DNA of 40,646 nucleotides from Candidatus Poseidoniaceae archaeon (GCA_030747785.1 JASLKC010000010.1:1-40646); one strand, 5' to 3'; shown: positions 7,881 through 15,498, numbered from the stretch's first letter. Notes: a model not told the origin generated them from the sequence alone. Translations and numbers: made by a program.

Positions 7881-8578
7881 TGTGTCACCTCCACGCCTGG
7901 TAGGGAATTGCTTCCAACGGTGAATGCATTGCTTACAGTGGTACTGAATCCTTCGAATTCGACTTCGTTAGGCATACTGGAGCGCTTGACGATGTAGCTA
8001 CTAACATCTGCCAACTTTCCAATGTGTGTTCCACCAACGAGCATGCAACGGGTTCCTTCTCCGAACTTGATGTGCTCGAGAACCTTCTGCTCAGGCAGAC
8101 TAATCTTGAGTGAATCTCCGGACTTGTGCTCTGTTGCATCATCGACAATGATATTGCGGCCATCGTGGAGGTGGACCTGTGTCTTACCTCCCTTGATGGT
8201 GGTCTTGCCTTCAATTCGGCAAACCTTCCATGCGGCTTCTTTAGCGGTGATTGGGCGGTATCGTAGACGACCATTGGTATCGAGAACGCAACGGTAGTTG
8301 TTTTCTCCAAGTGTTAGAACGTCCATTAGACCAACACCACGGCGGGTGTCTTTGACTACTCGTCCATCTACTTTGCAAAGTTCGTTGTGTAGAATACGAC
8401 GAACTTCACGAGTGGTTCGAGCCATGCCAAGAACATCGCGAATTACAATTGCTACTGGCATGCTTCTCTCAAGATTATGAGCACCAGCACGGGGGCGGGT
8501 GACCCAAACTGTGGTCTTTCGAGGAAGTGGCCAACTTCGTGGTATGGCTAGGCGTTTCAGGTGACTGCTGCTTCCCAT
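7877..8578 (-). CDS. rps4e: Small subunit ribosomal protein eS4
   Basis: eS4 is an archaeal/eukaryotic 30S protein. Domains in order are a basic N-terminus (MGSSSHLKRLAIPRSWPLPR), an S4 RNA-binding domain (TREVRRILHNELCKVDGRVV, about residues 50-70), a central RS4 domain, and a KOW segment near GTRCMLVGGTHIGKLADV. I chose the ATG at 8578 because GGAGTTG lies 6 nt upstream and the preceding gene ends at 8584; an in-frame ATG at 8587 lies inside uL24. It overlaps uL5 by four bases. Confidence 0.96.
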   Translation of the reverse strand: MGSSSHLKRLAIPRSWPLPRKTTVWVTRPRAGAHNLERSMPVAIVIRDVLGMARTTREVRRILHNELCKVDGRVVKDTRRGVGLMDVLTLGENNYRCVLDTNGRLRYRPITAKEAAWKVCRIEGKTTIKGGKTQVHLHDGRNIIVDDATEHKSGDSLKISLPEQKVLEHIKFGEGTRCMLVGGTHIGKLADVSSYIVKRSSMPNEVEFEGFSTTVSNAFTVGSNSLPGVEVTQ

Positions 8579-8583
8579 ATGTT

Positions 8584-8991
8584 TCAACTCCTATCTGCGG
8601 TCAGGCTCTGCATACGCAGTTTGTCCGTCTCATCGAGTTTAACGACGACGACGTTGGAGGCATGGACCGAAAGTGCCTCCTCTTTGTTGTCTGATGTGGT
8701 TGCGGTTGCACCTTCTACGAAGATGCGCCCAGCATCGGAATTGATGTTTAGGACCTTACCAGTAGTAGGGTCTCCCTTGCGCTTGCCACCGACTCTCTTG
8801 CCACCGTGGGCTAGATCGCCACGAATGACACGGACAGTGTCGCCGACACGGATAGTGACGGTGCGGACGCCTGCGAGGCGGGTATCCGGCTTGTCGAGTT
8901 GAAGACGAGCGCGAACTCGCTTACGCTTGACGTGAATTGGCGCGTTGTACTGCGCCTTGCGTTGCTTGCCTGGCTTGCTGCTCTTTACCAT
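8584..8991 (-). CDS. rpl24: Large subunit ribosomal protein uL24
   Basis: uL24 is an assembly-initiating 50S protein near the exit tunnel. The 135-residue protein has a KOW motif (VRTVTIRVGDTVRVIRGDLA, about residues 43-62) after the basic archaeal N-terminus (QRKAQYNAPIHVKRKRVRAR). The C-terminal region holds EGATATTSDNKEEALSVHAS. It sits 10 nt after uL14 with a GAGGTGTG ribosome binding site. Confidence 0.97.
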   Translation of the reverse strand: MVKSSKPGKQRKAQYNAPIHVKRKRVRARLQLDKPDTRLAGVRTVTIRVGDTVRVIRGDLAHGGKRVGGKRKGDPTTGKVLNINSDAGRIFVEGATATTSDNKEEALSVHASNVVVVKLDETDKLRMQSLTADRS

Positions 8992-9001
8992 CTTTCACAC
9001 C

Positions 9002-9403
9002 TCAAACGATTTGCTTCGCTGTTGCGGCAATACGAGGCCAGCGTTCTGCTGCCTCACGGGATACTGGTCCCTTGATATCGGAACCTTGGAGTTCATTGCC
9101 AGCATCATTGGTAATGACACAAGCATTGTCTTCGAATTGGACCCAGGTACCGTCGACCCTACGGAAAGGACGACGCTGGCGGATGACGACAGCGGTATAC
9201 ATCTGACGACGTGTCTCAGGAGTACCACGCTTGATGGAGACCTTGATCAGGTCGCCTACACCTGCTGCTGGGTAGCGACGCATTGTGCCTCCGAGCTTAC
9301 GGACGTTGATAATCTGGGCAATCTTTGCACCGGTATTGTCAGCGACTTGAAGTCGAGCCATTGTTGGCAGACCACGGGTCTGCTTTCCTGCTAGTCCACG
9401 CAT
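9002..9403 (-). CDS. rpl14: Large subunit ribosomal protein uL14
   Basis: uL14 lies on the intersubunit face and forms bridges with 16S rRNA. Typical segments are ARLQVADNTGAKIAQIINVR, AAGVGDLIKVSIKRGTPETR and VDGTWVQFEDNACVITND. Length is 133 residues. The ATG shares a base with the uS17 stop (TGATG), indicating coupled translation. The order uS17-uL14-uL24 matches other archaea. Confidence 0.97.
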   Translation of the reverse strand: MRGLAGKQTRGLPTMARLQVADNTGAKIAQIINVRKLGGTMRRYPAAGVGDLIKVSIKRGTPETRRQMYTAVVIRQRRPFRRVDGTWVQFEDNACVITNDAGNELQGSDIKGPVSREAAERWPRIAATAKQIV

Positions 9404-9738
9404 CAGGCCTCACCACCATTATTCTCAATAACACAGAAGGAAACTGTCTTGGAAAGTGGACGGCATTCCATCAACTTCACCTTGTCGCCAACTGCAACTT
9501 CTCCGATGCAACTAGGAAGGTGAGCTGATAGAGCGCTTGTACGCTTCTCATATCTCTCATATTTCTGCATATATCGAATGTTATCGCGCTCAACTACTAC
9601 TGTTCGAGACATACCCAAACTAGCAATTGTTCCTTCCAAGACCTGACCGCGCAAGCGTAGGGTTCCGTGGAACGGACAATTCACATCGCCATCCCACTCT
9701 GCAGTAGGGTTCTTTACATCAACTCCGATGTCTCTCAT
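9403..9738 (-). CDS. rps17: Small subunit ribosomal protein uS17
   Basis: uS17 is a primary 16S-binding protein with an OB fold. The 111-residue sequence shows the archaeal signature DGDVNCPFHGTLRLRGQVLE and GDKVKLMECRPLSKTVSFCV near the end. I prefer the ATG at 9738, 6 nt after GGAGTG, to a GTG at 9747 that overlaps the Rnp1 stop. It is followed directly by uL14 with a one-base overlap. Confidence 0.95.
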   Translation of the reverse strand: MRDIGVDVKNPTAEWDGDVNCPFHGTLRLRGQVLEGTIASLGMSRTVVVERDNIRYMQKYERYEKRTSALSAHLPSCIGEVAVGDKVKLMECRPLSKTVSFCVIENNGGEA

Positions 9739-9743
9739 CGTGA

Positions 9744-10007
9744 TCACTCCATTTTGTAATTGCGGTGTATTCTATCCTCGGAACGCTGCCGCACCAGCGA
9801 GCCTCGGATGACGGTGTTTCCACCGTCGAGGTTGAATTGGATTGATGCCTTTCCGAGGATGACCTCTCGGTCACCTTCTAACATCGTGATGGTTTCTCTG
9901 GTCTCATCGAGGACAAGACCACTGCGACCAACAAGGGTTGAATCGCTTGAAGACGCAATGTGTATGTCGCGTCCAATCCAAGGTTGGTTGAGGAGAGCAT
10001 TGACCAT
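9744..10007 (-). CDS. rnp1: RNase P protein component 1 (Rpp29/Pop4 family)
   Basis: Archaeal Rpp29 binds the specificity domain of RNase P RNA, which removes tRNA 5' leaders. The 87-residue protein has the Sm-like barrel pattern of the family (LLNQPWIGRDIHIASSSDST, then LVGRSGLVLDETRETITMLE) and ends RGSLVRQRSEDRIHRNYKME. I chose the ATG at 10007, one base after the aIF1 stop, with GAGGTG upstream; an upstream in-frame start would lie inside aIF1. The gene sits between aIF1 and uS17, as in many euryarchaeal ribosomal operons. Confidence 0.93.
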   Translation of the reverse strand: MVNALLNQPWIGRDIHIASSSDSTLVGRSGLVLDETRETITMLEGDREVILGKASIQFNLDGGNTVIRGSLVRQRSEDRIHRNYKME

Positions 10008-10008
10008 C

Positions 10009-10308
10009 TCAGCGCACCTCCACATTGAATCCATTATTCTTGAGAACCGCTGCAGCCTTCTTCTTGTGATCTCCTTGGAGTTCAATCACACGGCCCTTGA
10101 CGGTCCCGCCAGCTGCACACCTATTCTTCAGGAGTTTAGCCAACTCACCGATGTCGATTGCGGAATCTTCGATTCCCTCGACCTTGGTGACTATCTTTCC
10201 GTAGCGACGACGGTCGGTGCTGATGGTTGCCATCTGCTGTTCCTTAGCGATCTCCTGACAGATACAAAGCTCATCAGGTAGTCCACATACATTACAGATA
10301 GCAGCCAT
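10009..10308 (-). CDS. sui1: Translation initiation factor aIF1 (SUI1 family)
   Basis: aIF1 binds near the P site of the 30S subunit and monitors start-codon selection. The 99-residue protein has the short N-terminal Cys-rich segment of many archaeal aIF1 proteins (CNVCGLPDELCICQEI) and the SUI1 fold (RRRYGKIVTKVEGI, AAGGTVKGRVIELQGDHKKK). It lies 37 nt after uL29 with its own GGAGGTGAAATGA ribosome binding site. Its place within the ribosomal operon matches other euryarchaea. Confidence 0.96.
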   Translation of the reverse strand: MAAICNVCGLPDELCICQEIAKEQQMATISTDRRRYGKIVTKVEGIEDSAIDIGELAKLLKNRCAAGGTVKGRVIELQGDHKKKAAAVLKNNGFNVEVR

Positions 10309-10345
10309 TCATTTCACCTCCTTCGTTCCACTTGTTTGATTATTA

Positions 10346-10537
10346 TCACTCGCTCATCTTTGTCTTCAGACGTGCTATACTTCTGCGGGTAGCCTTGAAC
10401 GCTCCCATATTGGATGGTGTACCACCAAGTGCTTGCTCAGCACGGAGTTGTAGTAACTCCTCTTGAAGTTCAGTAAGGCGGTCTTCCATAGCCTCCTGGC
10501 TCATGGATGCTAGTTCTCTATTACTGACGTGGGTCAC
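10346..10537 (-). CDS. rpl29: Large subunit ribosomal protein uL29
   Basis: uL29 is a small helical 50S protein at the tunnel exit, near the SRP docking site. The 63-residue sequence is a helical hairpin with the family signature (NRELASMSQEAMEDRLTELQ, ELLQLRAEQALGG, RRSIARLKTKMSE). The start codon is GTG at 10537, overlapping the uS3 stop (GTGA). An AGGAGGA ribosome binding site 6 nt upstream supports it. Confidence 0.94.
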   Translation of the reverse strand: MTHVSNRELASMSQEAMEDRLTELQEELLQLRAEQALGGTPSNMGAFKATRRSIARLKTKMSE

Positions 10538-11211
10538 TTGGATTCCTCCTCAGTTTCTGCTGGTGCAGCTTCTTCTTTTGCTGCATCCTGGATTGCTATC
10601 TCTTCCTTAGAGAAGATTGTAATCTCGTGAGGTAACTTGGTACCCTTACGCATGATTGCAACTGAAACTCCGATTGTTCCCAACTTCTTGATACATACCG
10701 AATAACCGGTATCCATGTGCTGAAGGGCAGTTTCGCCACAGTACTTTACGTGTCCACGAAGGAACTTCTGTGTACGGTTACGAGAACCAGTTAACTTTCC
10801 TGATAGAGTGATTAGAACTCCACGGGCTCCAGCTTCCATAATGTTGAGGGCTGCAGAGTGTCCTGCACGGCGGTAATACCAACCGCGCTCCATTGCGCTT
10901 GCAATCTTCTCTGCCATGACCTGTGCATTTAGTGCTGGGTCCTCTACTTCGTCTACCTTTAGACGTGGGTTATCGAGGCTGAACTCATCGCTCAGTCTCT
11001 TCTGGAGGTCGTTGATGATCTTCCCCTTACGGCCAATGACCATTCCAGGGCGCTCAGCCTTGATGGTAACTTCAGTTCCAGCCGGGGTTCGGCGAATATC
11101 CAATCCACCAAATCCTGCTTTCTTCGTGTTATTCATCAAGAATTCCTTGACGAGGTGGCGCTCGACGTTTCGGTCGATGATGCGTCTTAAAGTGCTCTTA
11201 TTATTACTCAT
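10534..11211 (-). CDS. rps3: Small subunit ribosomal protein uS3
   Basis: uS3 lies at the mRNA entry of the 30S head and has helicase-like unwinding activity with uS4/uS5. The 225-residue protein contains the type II KH domain with its GxxG loop (AERPGMVIGRKGKIINDLQK, about residues 45-64) and the C-terminal domain (GLKVSISGRL-like, here GVLITLSGKLTGSRNRTQKF). It ends in an Ala/Glu-rich acidic tail. I chose the ATG at 11211, where GAGGTG lies 6 nt upstream; the longer in-frame readings run through uL22. Confidence 0.96.
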   Translation of the reverse strand: MSNNKSTLRRIIDRNVERHLVKEFLMNNTKKAGFGGLDIRRTPAGTEVTIKAERPGMVIGRKGKIINDLQKRLSDEFSLDNPRLKVDEVEDPALNAQVMAEKIASAMERGWYYRRAGHSAALNIMEAGARGVLITLSGKLTGSRNRTQKFLRGHVKYCGETALQHMDTGYSVCIKKLGTIGVSVAIMRKGTKLPHEITIFSKEEIAIQDAAKEEAAPAETEEESK

Positions 11212-11221
11212 GATAATCACC

Positions 11222-11821
11222 TCAGAATTCATCCTCCAAGTCATCTTCAGCTCCACTGAAGTCCTCAAGGAAAATCTCGAGGTTGACACGATAGTGGTTC
11301 TTTGGACTTGCACGTCCACGTGCACGAGGAGTCCATCCTCTCTTGATCTGGCCACGGTGTGCAGCACAGTGAGTGATAACCATCTCTTCGGGGTCTATGT
11401 CTTCATACTGGTGGCGAGCATTTTCCATGCAACTCTCGATGAGTTTAATCATCATTCTACTAGCCTTGACCGGGTAGCGACCTGGGCCGATTCCACCCTT
11501 GCGGTGTCCGACCATAGATGGTCCACTTCGCTTACGCTTCTTGTTACCAGAACCGAGGCGGAATGGTACTGCGACTGCCTTGCGACGGATGTCGGGGCGG
11601 TCGCTGTCGATCTTGAGTACGTTGTTGAGGAACTCAATTGCTTCACCAGCTGTGCGGTGCTTAACAGCACGAGATATCTCGAACAAATGCTTGACGTGTA
11701 CATCTTGATCTGTAGTACGAGCAGTTGCTAAACGGCTGCCTTGCAACAACTGAGTATATCCCTTCTGAGGGAGTTCACGGCGCTTGGAGCGGCGGTCCAT
11801 TTCTGATTTTTTCCAACCCAT
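11222..11821 (-). CDS. rpl22: Large subunit ribosomal protein uL22
   Basis: uL22 contributes the beta-hairpin that lines the peptide exit tunnel. The 199-residue protein contains HLFEISRAVKHRTAGEAIEF, SGPSMVGHRKGGIGPGRYPV and RGWTPRARGRASPKNHYRVN, the archaeal/eukaryotic L17 pattern. It ends in an acidic tail (GAEDDLEDEF). Two ATGs lie 6 nt apart; the second (11821) is 7 nt from GAGGTG and is preferred. Confidence 0.95.
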   Translation of the reverse strand: MGWKKSEMDRRSKRRELPQKGYTQLLQGSRLATARTTDQDVHVKHLFEISRAVKHRTAGEAIEFLNNVLKIDSDRPDIRRKAVAVPFRLGSGNKKRKRSGPSMVGHRKGGIGPGRYPVKASRMMIKLIESCMENARHQYEDIDPEEMVITHCAAHRGQIKRGWTPRARGRASPKNHYRVNLEIFLEDFSGAEDDLEDEF

Positions 11822-11832
11822 TTCCATTCACC

Positions 11833-12327
11833 TCACTTCAATGCCACGTGGGCGGACGAGCGGGTCGCACCGACACCAGGGCCGCTGTGTGTAACACCGC
11901 GACGTGTCGGAGCGAACTCTCCTAGGTAGTGACCTATCATTTCCGGCTTGACTTCGATTTCAACGAATTTCTGGCCGTCGTGGATTGCGATACGCTTGCC
12001 TACAAACTCAGGCAGGATTGGGACGTCACGGCGGTGTGTGCGGACGGTCCTTCCTGTCGAGCGGCGGACACGGGTGATGAAGTGCTCGTTCTCTGTCGAG
12101 AGACCACGAGCAAGGGACCTACGTGCACGGCTTGGAAGTAGAGTGATGACCGAAGGTGCTGATGGGTCCTCATCAGAGGGCCATAATGGCATTGCCTTCA
12201 ATTCCTCGACTTCGTATCCACGGTAGGTAAATTCCTTTTTCTTGCGACCTGTTGCGGTGCTGCGCTTCTTGCGTGCCTTTCTTCGGCTCGCTTTGGGGGT
12301 CATGAATGACTTCTTCTTTTTCGCCAT
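11833..12327 (-). CDS. rps19: Small subunit ribosomal protein uS19
   Basis: uS19 binds the 30S head and forms bridges to the 50S subunit. The conserved C-terminal core is present (VKPEMIGHYLGEFAPTRRGV, then THSGPGVGATRSS). The N-terminus is basic (MAKKKKSFMTPKASRRKARK), which helps explain the 164-residue length compared with about 130-150 in other archaea. A GAGGTGAATATCA ribosome binding site precedes the ATG, 11 nt after uL2. Confidence 0.96.
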   Translation of the reverse strand: MAKKKKSFMTPKASRRKARKKRSTATGRKKKEFTYRGYEVEELKAMPLWPSDEDPSAPSVITLLPSRARRSLARGLSTENEHFITRVRRSTGRTVRTHRRDVPILPEFVGKRIAIHDGQKFVEIEVKPEMIGHYLGEFAPTRRGVTHSGPGVGATRSSAHVALK

Positions 12328-12338
12328 TGATATTCACC

Positions 12339-13055
12339 TCAGATTTTCTTACCGCGACCTCTGCCCGTGCGGCTTGGGGCTATGTGTCCGACCTTAGCAC
12401 CAGGAGAGGTACCTCGGGCGACGGAGTTGGGACCGTGGACCGCCTGGTGGTTTCCTCCACCGTGGGGGTGATCCACTGGGTTCATTGCGACACCGCTGAC
12501 ATGCGGGAACAGCTTTCCACGGGCCTTGGCCTTGTAGTGTGCTGCACCTGCTGTACGCAGAGGCATCTCGCCACGACCATGACCTGCAAGAACACCGATT
12601 GTCGCTCGGCAAGTTCCGACGAAGTCCTTGGCCACACCAGATGGTAGACGAACTCTCACCTTTTTGCCAAGATGAGCCTCGATGACCGCAGAGTTTCCTG
12701 CAGTACGAGCAATCTTACCGCCGTCTCCAGGACGGATTTCGACGTTGTTGATTGCAGTACCTTCTGGGATATTTGCCAAAGTAGTGATGTTGCCGGGGCG
12801 AAGAGCGACATTGTCGCCTATTGCTACGTTCATTCCAACCGAGAGTCCCTCGGTTGCAACTACAAGTGAGGTTGCGCCATCTGGCAACTTGACCCTAGCG
12901 AGTGGAGCGGTGTGGACCGGACTGTGAATTAGTTCGGTTATCTCTCCTACTACATCCTTTACGCGTGGCATGGTATTAGCACCGGGGAATCTATGGCTCG
13001 CCACGCGGTAACGTGGGGAACTACCCTTTCTCTGTGCACGAATTCTCTTACCCAT
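12339..13055 (-). CDS. rpl2: Large subunit ribosomal protein uL2
   Basis: uL2 is among the most conserved 50S proteins and is needed for subunit association and peptidyl transferase integrity. The 238-residue sequence shows the archaeal start (MGKRIRAQRKGSSPRYRVAS), the OB/SH3 domains, and the key C-terminal loop GVAMNPVDHPHGGGNHQAVH with the conserved histidine. It lies 14 nt after uL23. Confidence 0.98.
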   Translation of the reverse strand: MGKRIRAQRKGSSPRYRVASHRFPGANTMPRVKDVVGEITELIHSPVHTAPLARVKLPDGATSLVVATEGLSVGMNVAIGDNVALRPGNITTLANIPEGTAINNVEIRPGDGGKIARTAGNSAVIEAHLGKKVRVRLPSGVAKDFVGTCRATIGVLAGHGRGEMPLRTAGAAHYKAKARGKLFPHVSGVAMNPVDHPHGGGNHQAVHGPNSVARGTSPGAKVGHIAPSRTGRGRGKKI

Positions 13056-13069
13056 GATATCACCTCAAA

Positions 13070-13330
13070 TCAGAACGCACCTAAGCGCATTGCAGCCTCA
13101 TCTGCGTGGTAGCCTTCAGCAAGTCGCACCGAAGCGAGTTTGCCATGCTTTGTGTTTCGAACATTGACCCTAGCGACCTCTGCATCGAATAGAATCTCAA
13201 CAGCTGCTGCGATATCTCTCTTGGTTGCGGACCTGCGAACCACGAACTCGAGACGGTTATCTCTAGAACGAGCTTCCATGGACTTCTCAGTAATCCATGG
13301 CATCAGAATAACTTCATACGGATTTACCAT
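13070..13330 (-). CDS. rpl23: Large subunit ribosomal protein uL23
   Basis: uL23 sits at the tunnel exit and is the main docking site for SRP and other nascent-chain factors. The 86-residue archaeal form starts MVNPYEVILMPWITEKSMEA and includes RNTKHGKLASVRLAEGYHAD at the end. It lacks the long N-terminal extension of eukaryotes. It lies 13 nt after the uL4 stop. Confidence 0.97.
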   Translation of the reverse strand: MVNPYEVILMPWITEKSMEARSRDNRLEFVVRRSATKRDIAAAVEILFDAEVARVNVRNTKHGKLASVRLAEGYHADEAAMRLGAF

Positions 13331-13343
13331 TCATCACACCTCC

Positions 13344-14213
13344 TCAGTTTAGTGCCCCCACGGCTGCCTTAGTAAAGACGGTAAGACGACCTAGGTCGCC
13401 ACCTGGTGCAAGGTCCTCTGCACAGAGGTCCTTTGCAGCAACTACGTCGACACCGGGTAGGTTGCGAGCGGCCTTAGCCAATCCATCCTTGTTAGCGACG
13501 ACGAGCAGGATGCTCTTTGGAGTCTTGTGGACACGTCCACGCATAGTAGCCTTTCCAGCACGGATCTTGCGTCCGTCCTTTGCTCGGCGGAGGTCGTCTC
13601 CAAGGCCAAGTGCCTCGAAAATTGCTCCTACCTTTCTGGTACCACCTGTGAGGTTGAATTCCTCTAGGTCCATCTTCTTACCATTCTCGGAGTAATCGCC
13701 AAGAATGATTGGTAGAGTCTTGATTTCCTCAGCGAAGCGATGTCCACGGTTTGCCACCATGTCGATATCAGCGGTTGCTGATAGCGCTGCATCACGTGCA
13801 AGTCTACGCTCGTTGCGGTTTAATTTGCGGGACCAGTCTTTCTCGACCTTTGGTCCGTGAGCTCTACGACCACCCAGGGTGTGAGGGCTCTGTGCACCAC
13901 GGCGCTGACCGGTACGTCGCATGATACGAGATACACCACGGCCCTTACCCCACCATTCGACGGAGTGCTTCATACCCGACATTGGCTTGCGCTTTCCGAG
14001 GTGTGCATTGGAACCGTATGCTTGGCGACGGTTAGCACGAGCGCTTGCTACTGCTAACTTGACCAAGTCAGAACGAATTGGAGCGGAGAAGGAATCCGGT
14101 AGGGATAACTTCTTTCCGAGTTCGACATCTATCTCATAGACCTCTTGTAGACGTCCAGCATCAAGTTCATCTTGCTCGATATTGTTGAGGATGTTGTGTA
14201 CTGCTACCTTCAT
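13344..14213 (-). CDS. rpl4: Large subunit ribosomal protein uL4
   Basis: uL4 has a globular domain and a long basic loop that reaches the exit tunnel. The 289-residue archaeal/eukaryotic form contains the loop sequence RQAYGSNAHLGKRKPMSGMK, followed by GKGRGVSRIMRRTGQRRGAQ and HTLGGRRAHGPKVEKDWSRK. The C-terminal part has VVANKDGLAKAARNLPGVDV. It starts two bases past the uL3 stop, so the pair is tightly coupled. uL4 is the autoregulator of the S10 operon in enterobacteria; whether it acts on the leader described here is unknown. Confidence 0.97.
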   Translation of the reverse strand: MKVAVHNILNNIEQDELDAGRLQEVYEIDVELGKKLSLPDSFSAPIRSDLVKLAVASARANRRQAYGSNAHLGKRKPMSGMKHSVEWWGKGRGVSRIMRRTGQRRGAQSPHTLGGRRAHGPKVEKDWSRKLNRNERRLARDAALSATADIDMVANRGHRFAEEIKTLPIILGDYSENGKKMDLEEFNLTGGTRKVGAIFEALGLGDDLRRAKDGRKIRAGKATMRGRVHKTPKSILLVVANKDGLAKAARNLPGVDVVAAKDLCAEDLAPGGDLGRLTVFTKAAVGALN

Positions 14214-14215
14214 CT

Positions 14216-15241
14216 TCAGACCCCCTGCTTGCTTGCTGTACTGACGTATGTTATCTCGTAAGGATGAGTTGGCTTATCCGAGCCGCGAGTTGCGTCACGG
14301 AAGCGAACCAGACGCTTTGCTGGTCCTGGTAGACTACCCTTTACGAGGACATAATCTGAGTTGACTTCACCATAGTGTAGGAAACCACCTGCTGGGGTGA
14401 TCGACTTATCCTCGGCGGAGGCAATGGAAAGAATGCGCTTGTTGTACTCTGTGCGCTGGTGGTATCCGGTCTGTCCACCCTGACGGATGGTCTTACGGAC
14501 GTATCCAGTTCCGAAGTCACCCATGTTACCGTGTTGTCGGCGCTTCTTGGAGTTCTTGTGAGACTGAAGTTTTCCACCGAATCTCTTGATGACACCTTGC
14601 CATCCGTATCCTTTGGTAACTCCAACCGCATCTACGAAGACGCCTTCTTCGAAGACCTCTCCAATGGAGAACTCTGCTCCGAGGTTCTCCTTTGCATATT
14701 CGAGTTGTGCAGCAAAGTCGCCGCCAGTCAATCCGAGTTCCATGACCTCTGGGGTCTTGGAAGGAGTTCCTGTGATTGTATGAGGTTGAGTTGCAGCGAT
14801 TAGGCGAACTTCGCAAAGGTCTGCTTCTAGTAGAGCTTCGAAGTGCTTGTCGGTGTCGTGCTGCTTGTTGACATTCTTTTGAAGACGGCGGGTTAACTGT
14901 GGGAAGGATTCTTCGATCTTCTCTGAATCAGTCCAAGCCTCGCCAGAGGCCTGCTTGCCGTATGGAGTTTGCTTGTATCCACGTACTCCGAGGATCCTCA
15001 TCTTGGGAACCTCGACTACGGTAACAGGAACTCTAACTTCCTGTCCCGCACTGGTTGAATGTGGGTTCATATCGCGAGCCATTACGTGGGTCATGCCAGC
15101 TTTCCAGCCGGCAAATCCCTGTACACGGACTTCGCTCGCATCGGTTTCTGGCCACGACTTTACATGTCCGAAATGGCGTGCAGACCGCTTGCGCGGGCTA
15201 AATGCCATACTACCACGTCGTGGGTGACTTCTCTTTGCCAT
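14216..15241 (-). CDS. rpl3: Large subunit ribosomal protein uL3 (first gene of operon)
   Basis: uL3 initiates 50S assembly and reaches the peptidyl transferase centre. The 341-residue archaeal form contains RRGSMAFSPRKRSARHFGHV, VQGFAGWKAGMTHVMARDMN, FVDAVGVTKGYGWQGVIKRF and the GQTGYHQRTEYNKRI segment. The ATG at 15241 is 9 nt after GGAGG; an in-frame ATG 24 nt upstream precedes that site and is disfavoured. As the first gene of the 25-gene operon it is preceded by a leader of about 165 nt. Confidence 0.97.
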   Translation of the reverse strand: MAKRSHPRRGSMAFSPRKRSARHFGHVKSWPETDASEVRVQGFAGWKAGMTHVMARDMNPHSTSAGQEVRVPVTVVEVPKMRILGVRGYKQTPYGKQASGEAWTDSEKIEESFPQLTRRLQKNVNKQHDTDKHFEALLEADLCEVRLIAATQPHTITGTPSKTPEVMELGLTGGDFAAQLEYAKENLGAEFSIGEVFEEGVFVDAVGVTKGYGWQGVIKRFGGKLQSHKNSKKRRQHGNMGDFGTGYVRKTIRQGGQTGYHQRTEYNKRILSIASAEDKSITPAGGFLHYGEVNSDYVLVKGSLPGPAKRLVRFRDATRGSDKPTHPYEITYVSTASKQGV

Positions 15242-15409
15242 TTGTTTCGGCCTCCTTATGTTCAATTACGACACATTGGCCCCCCGATAGGGGCGTGCGA
15301 AGGCTCGTCAGGGGGTGGAGAGGCCGTGACACCGGCTCCCAATCCACGAATGGGTTCGGGAGTAATGGGATGCTGTGCATTGCCCACAATGTCTGGCCGC
15401 TCACCTTCA
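15242..15409 (-). promoter_or_regulatory. Long GC-rich 5' leader of the ribosomal operon
   Basis: If transcription starts about 25 bases after the TATA box at 15434-15439, the uL3 mRNA has a leader of about 165 nt, long for an archaeon. It is GC-rich and can fold. One hairpin (15316-15341) pairs TGGGAGCCG with CGGcCTCtCCA around GTGTCA, with two single-base bulges. A second (15279-15294) pairs GCCCC with GGGGC, and CATTG-TGGG-CAATG can pair near 15379-15392. No convincing reading frame was seen in it. An autoregulatory site for a ribosomal protein is a reasonable guess but is not shown. Confidence 0.45.
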
Positions 15410-15442
15410 GAGCATTCCGCCGACTTGCCACCCGTATATGAG
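15410..15442 (-). promoter_or_regulatory. Ribosomal operon promoter with shared 33-base element
   Basis: On the minus strand CTCATATACGGGTGG begins a TATA-containing element that continues as CAAGTCGGCGGAATGCTC. An almost identical element (29 of 33 bases the same) lies directly upstream of eL41 at 31941-31973. Identity extends downstream of the TATA box into GGGTGG and GTCGGCGGA. This suggests a shared operator or initiator for ribosomal genes as well as a shared TATA box. Confidence 0.7.
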
Positions 15443-15466
15443 TGGTTCGGTACAAGAACGGGCAAC

Positions 15467-15498
15467 AGGGGGCCCGAACCCCCTATTGTCACAGGGGG
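15467..15498. repeat. Mutually exclusive hairpins upstream of hef and the ribosomal promoter
   Basis: AGGGGG (15467-15472) and a second AGGGGG (15493-15498) flank one CCCCCT (15479-15484), which can pair with either copy but not with both. The element lies between two divergent transcription units, hef to the right and the ribosomal operon to the left. It could be a protein site in DNA, or a switchable structure if the hef transcript starts upstream of it. A weak TATA-like CATTTTGG near 15510-15517 would place the hef start downstream. The rest of 15499-15578 shows nothing else. Confidence 0.4.

Noticed and set aside
10009-10308. Cys-rich N-terminus of aIF1 as a novelty
   Set aside because: A similar CxxCGLPxELCxC segment is usual in many archaeal aIF1 proteins.
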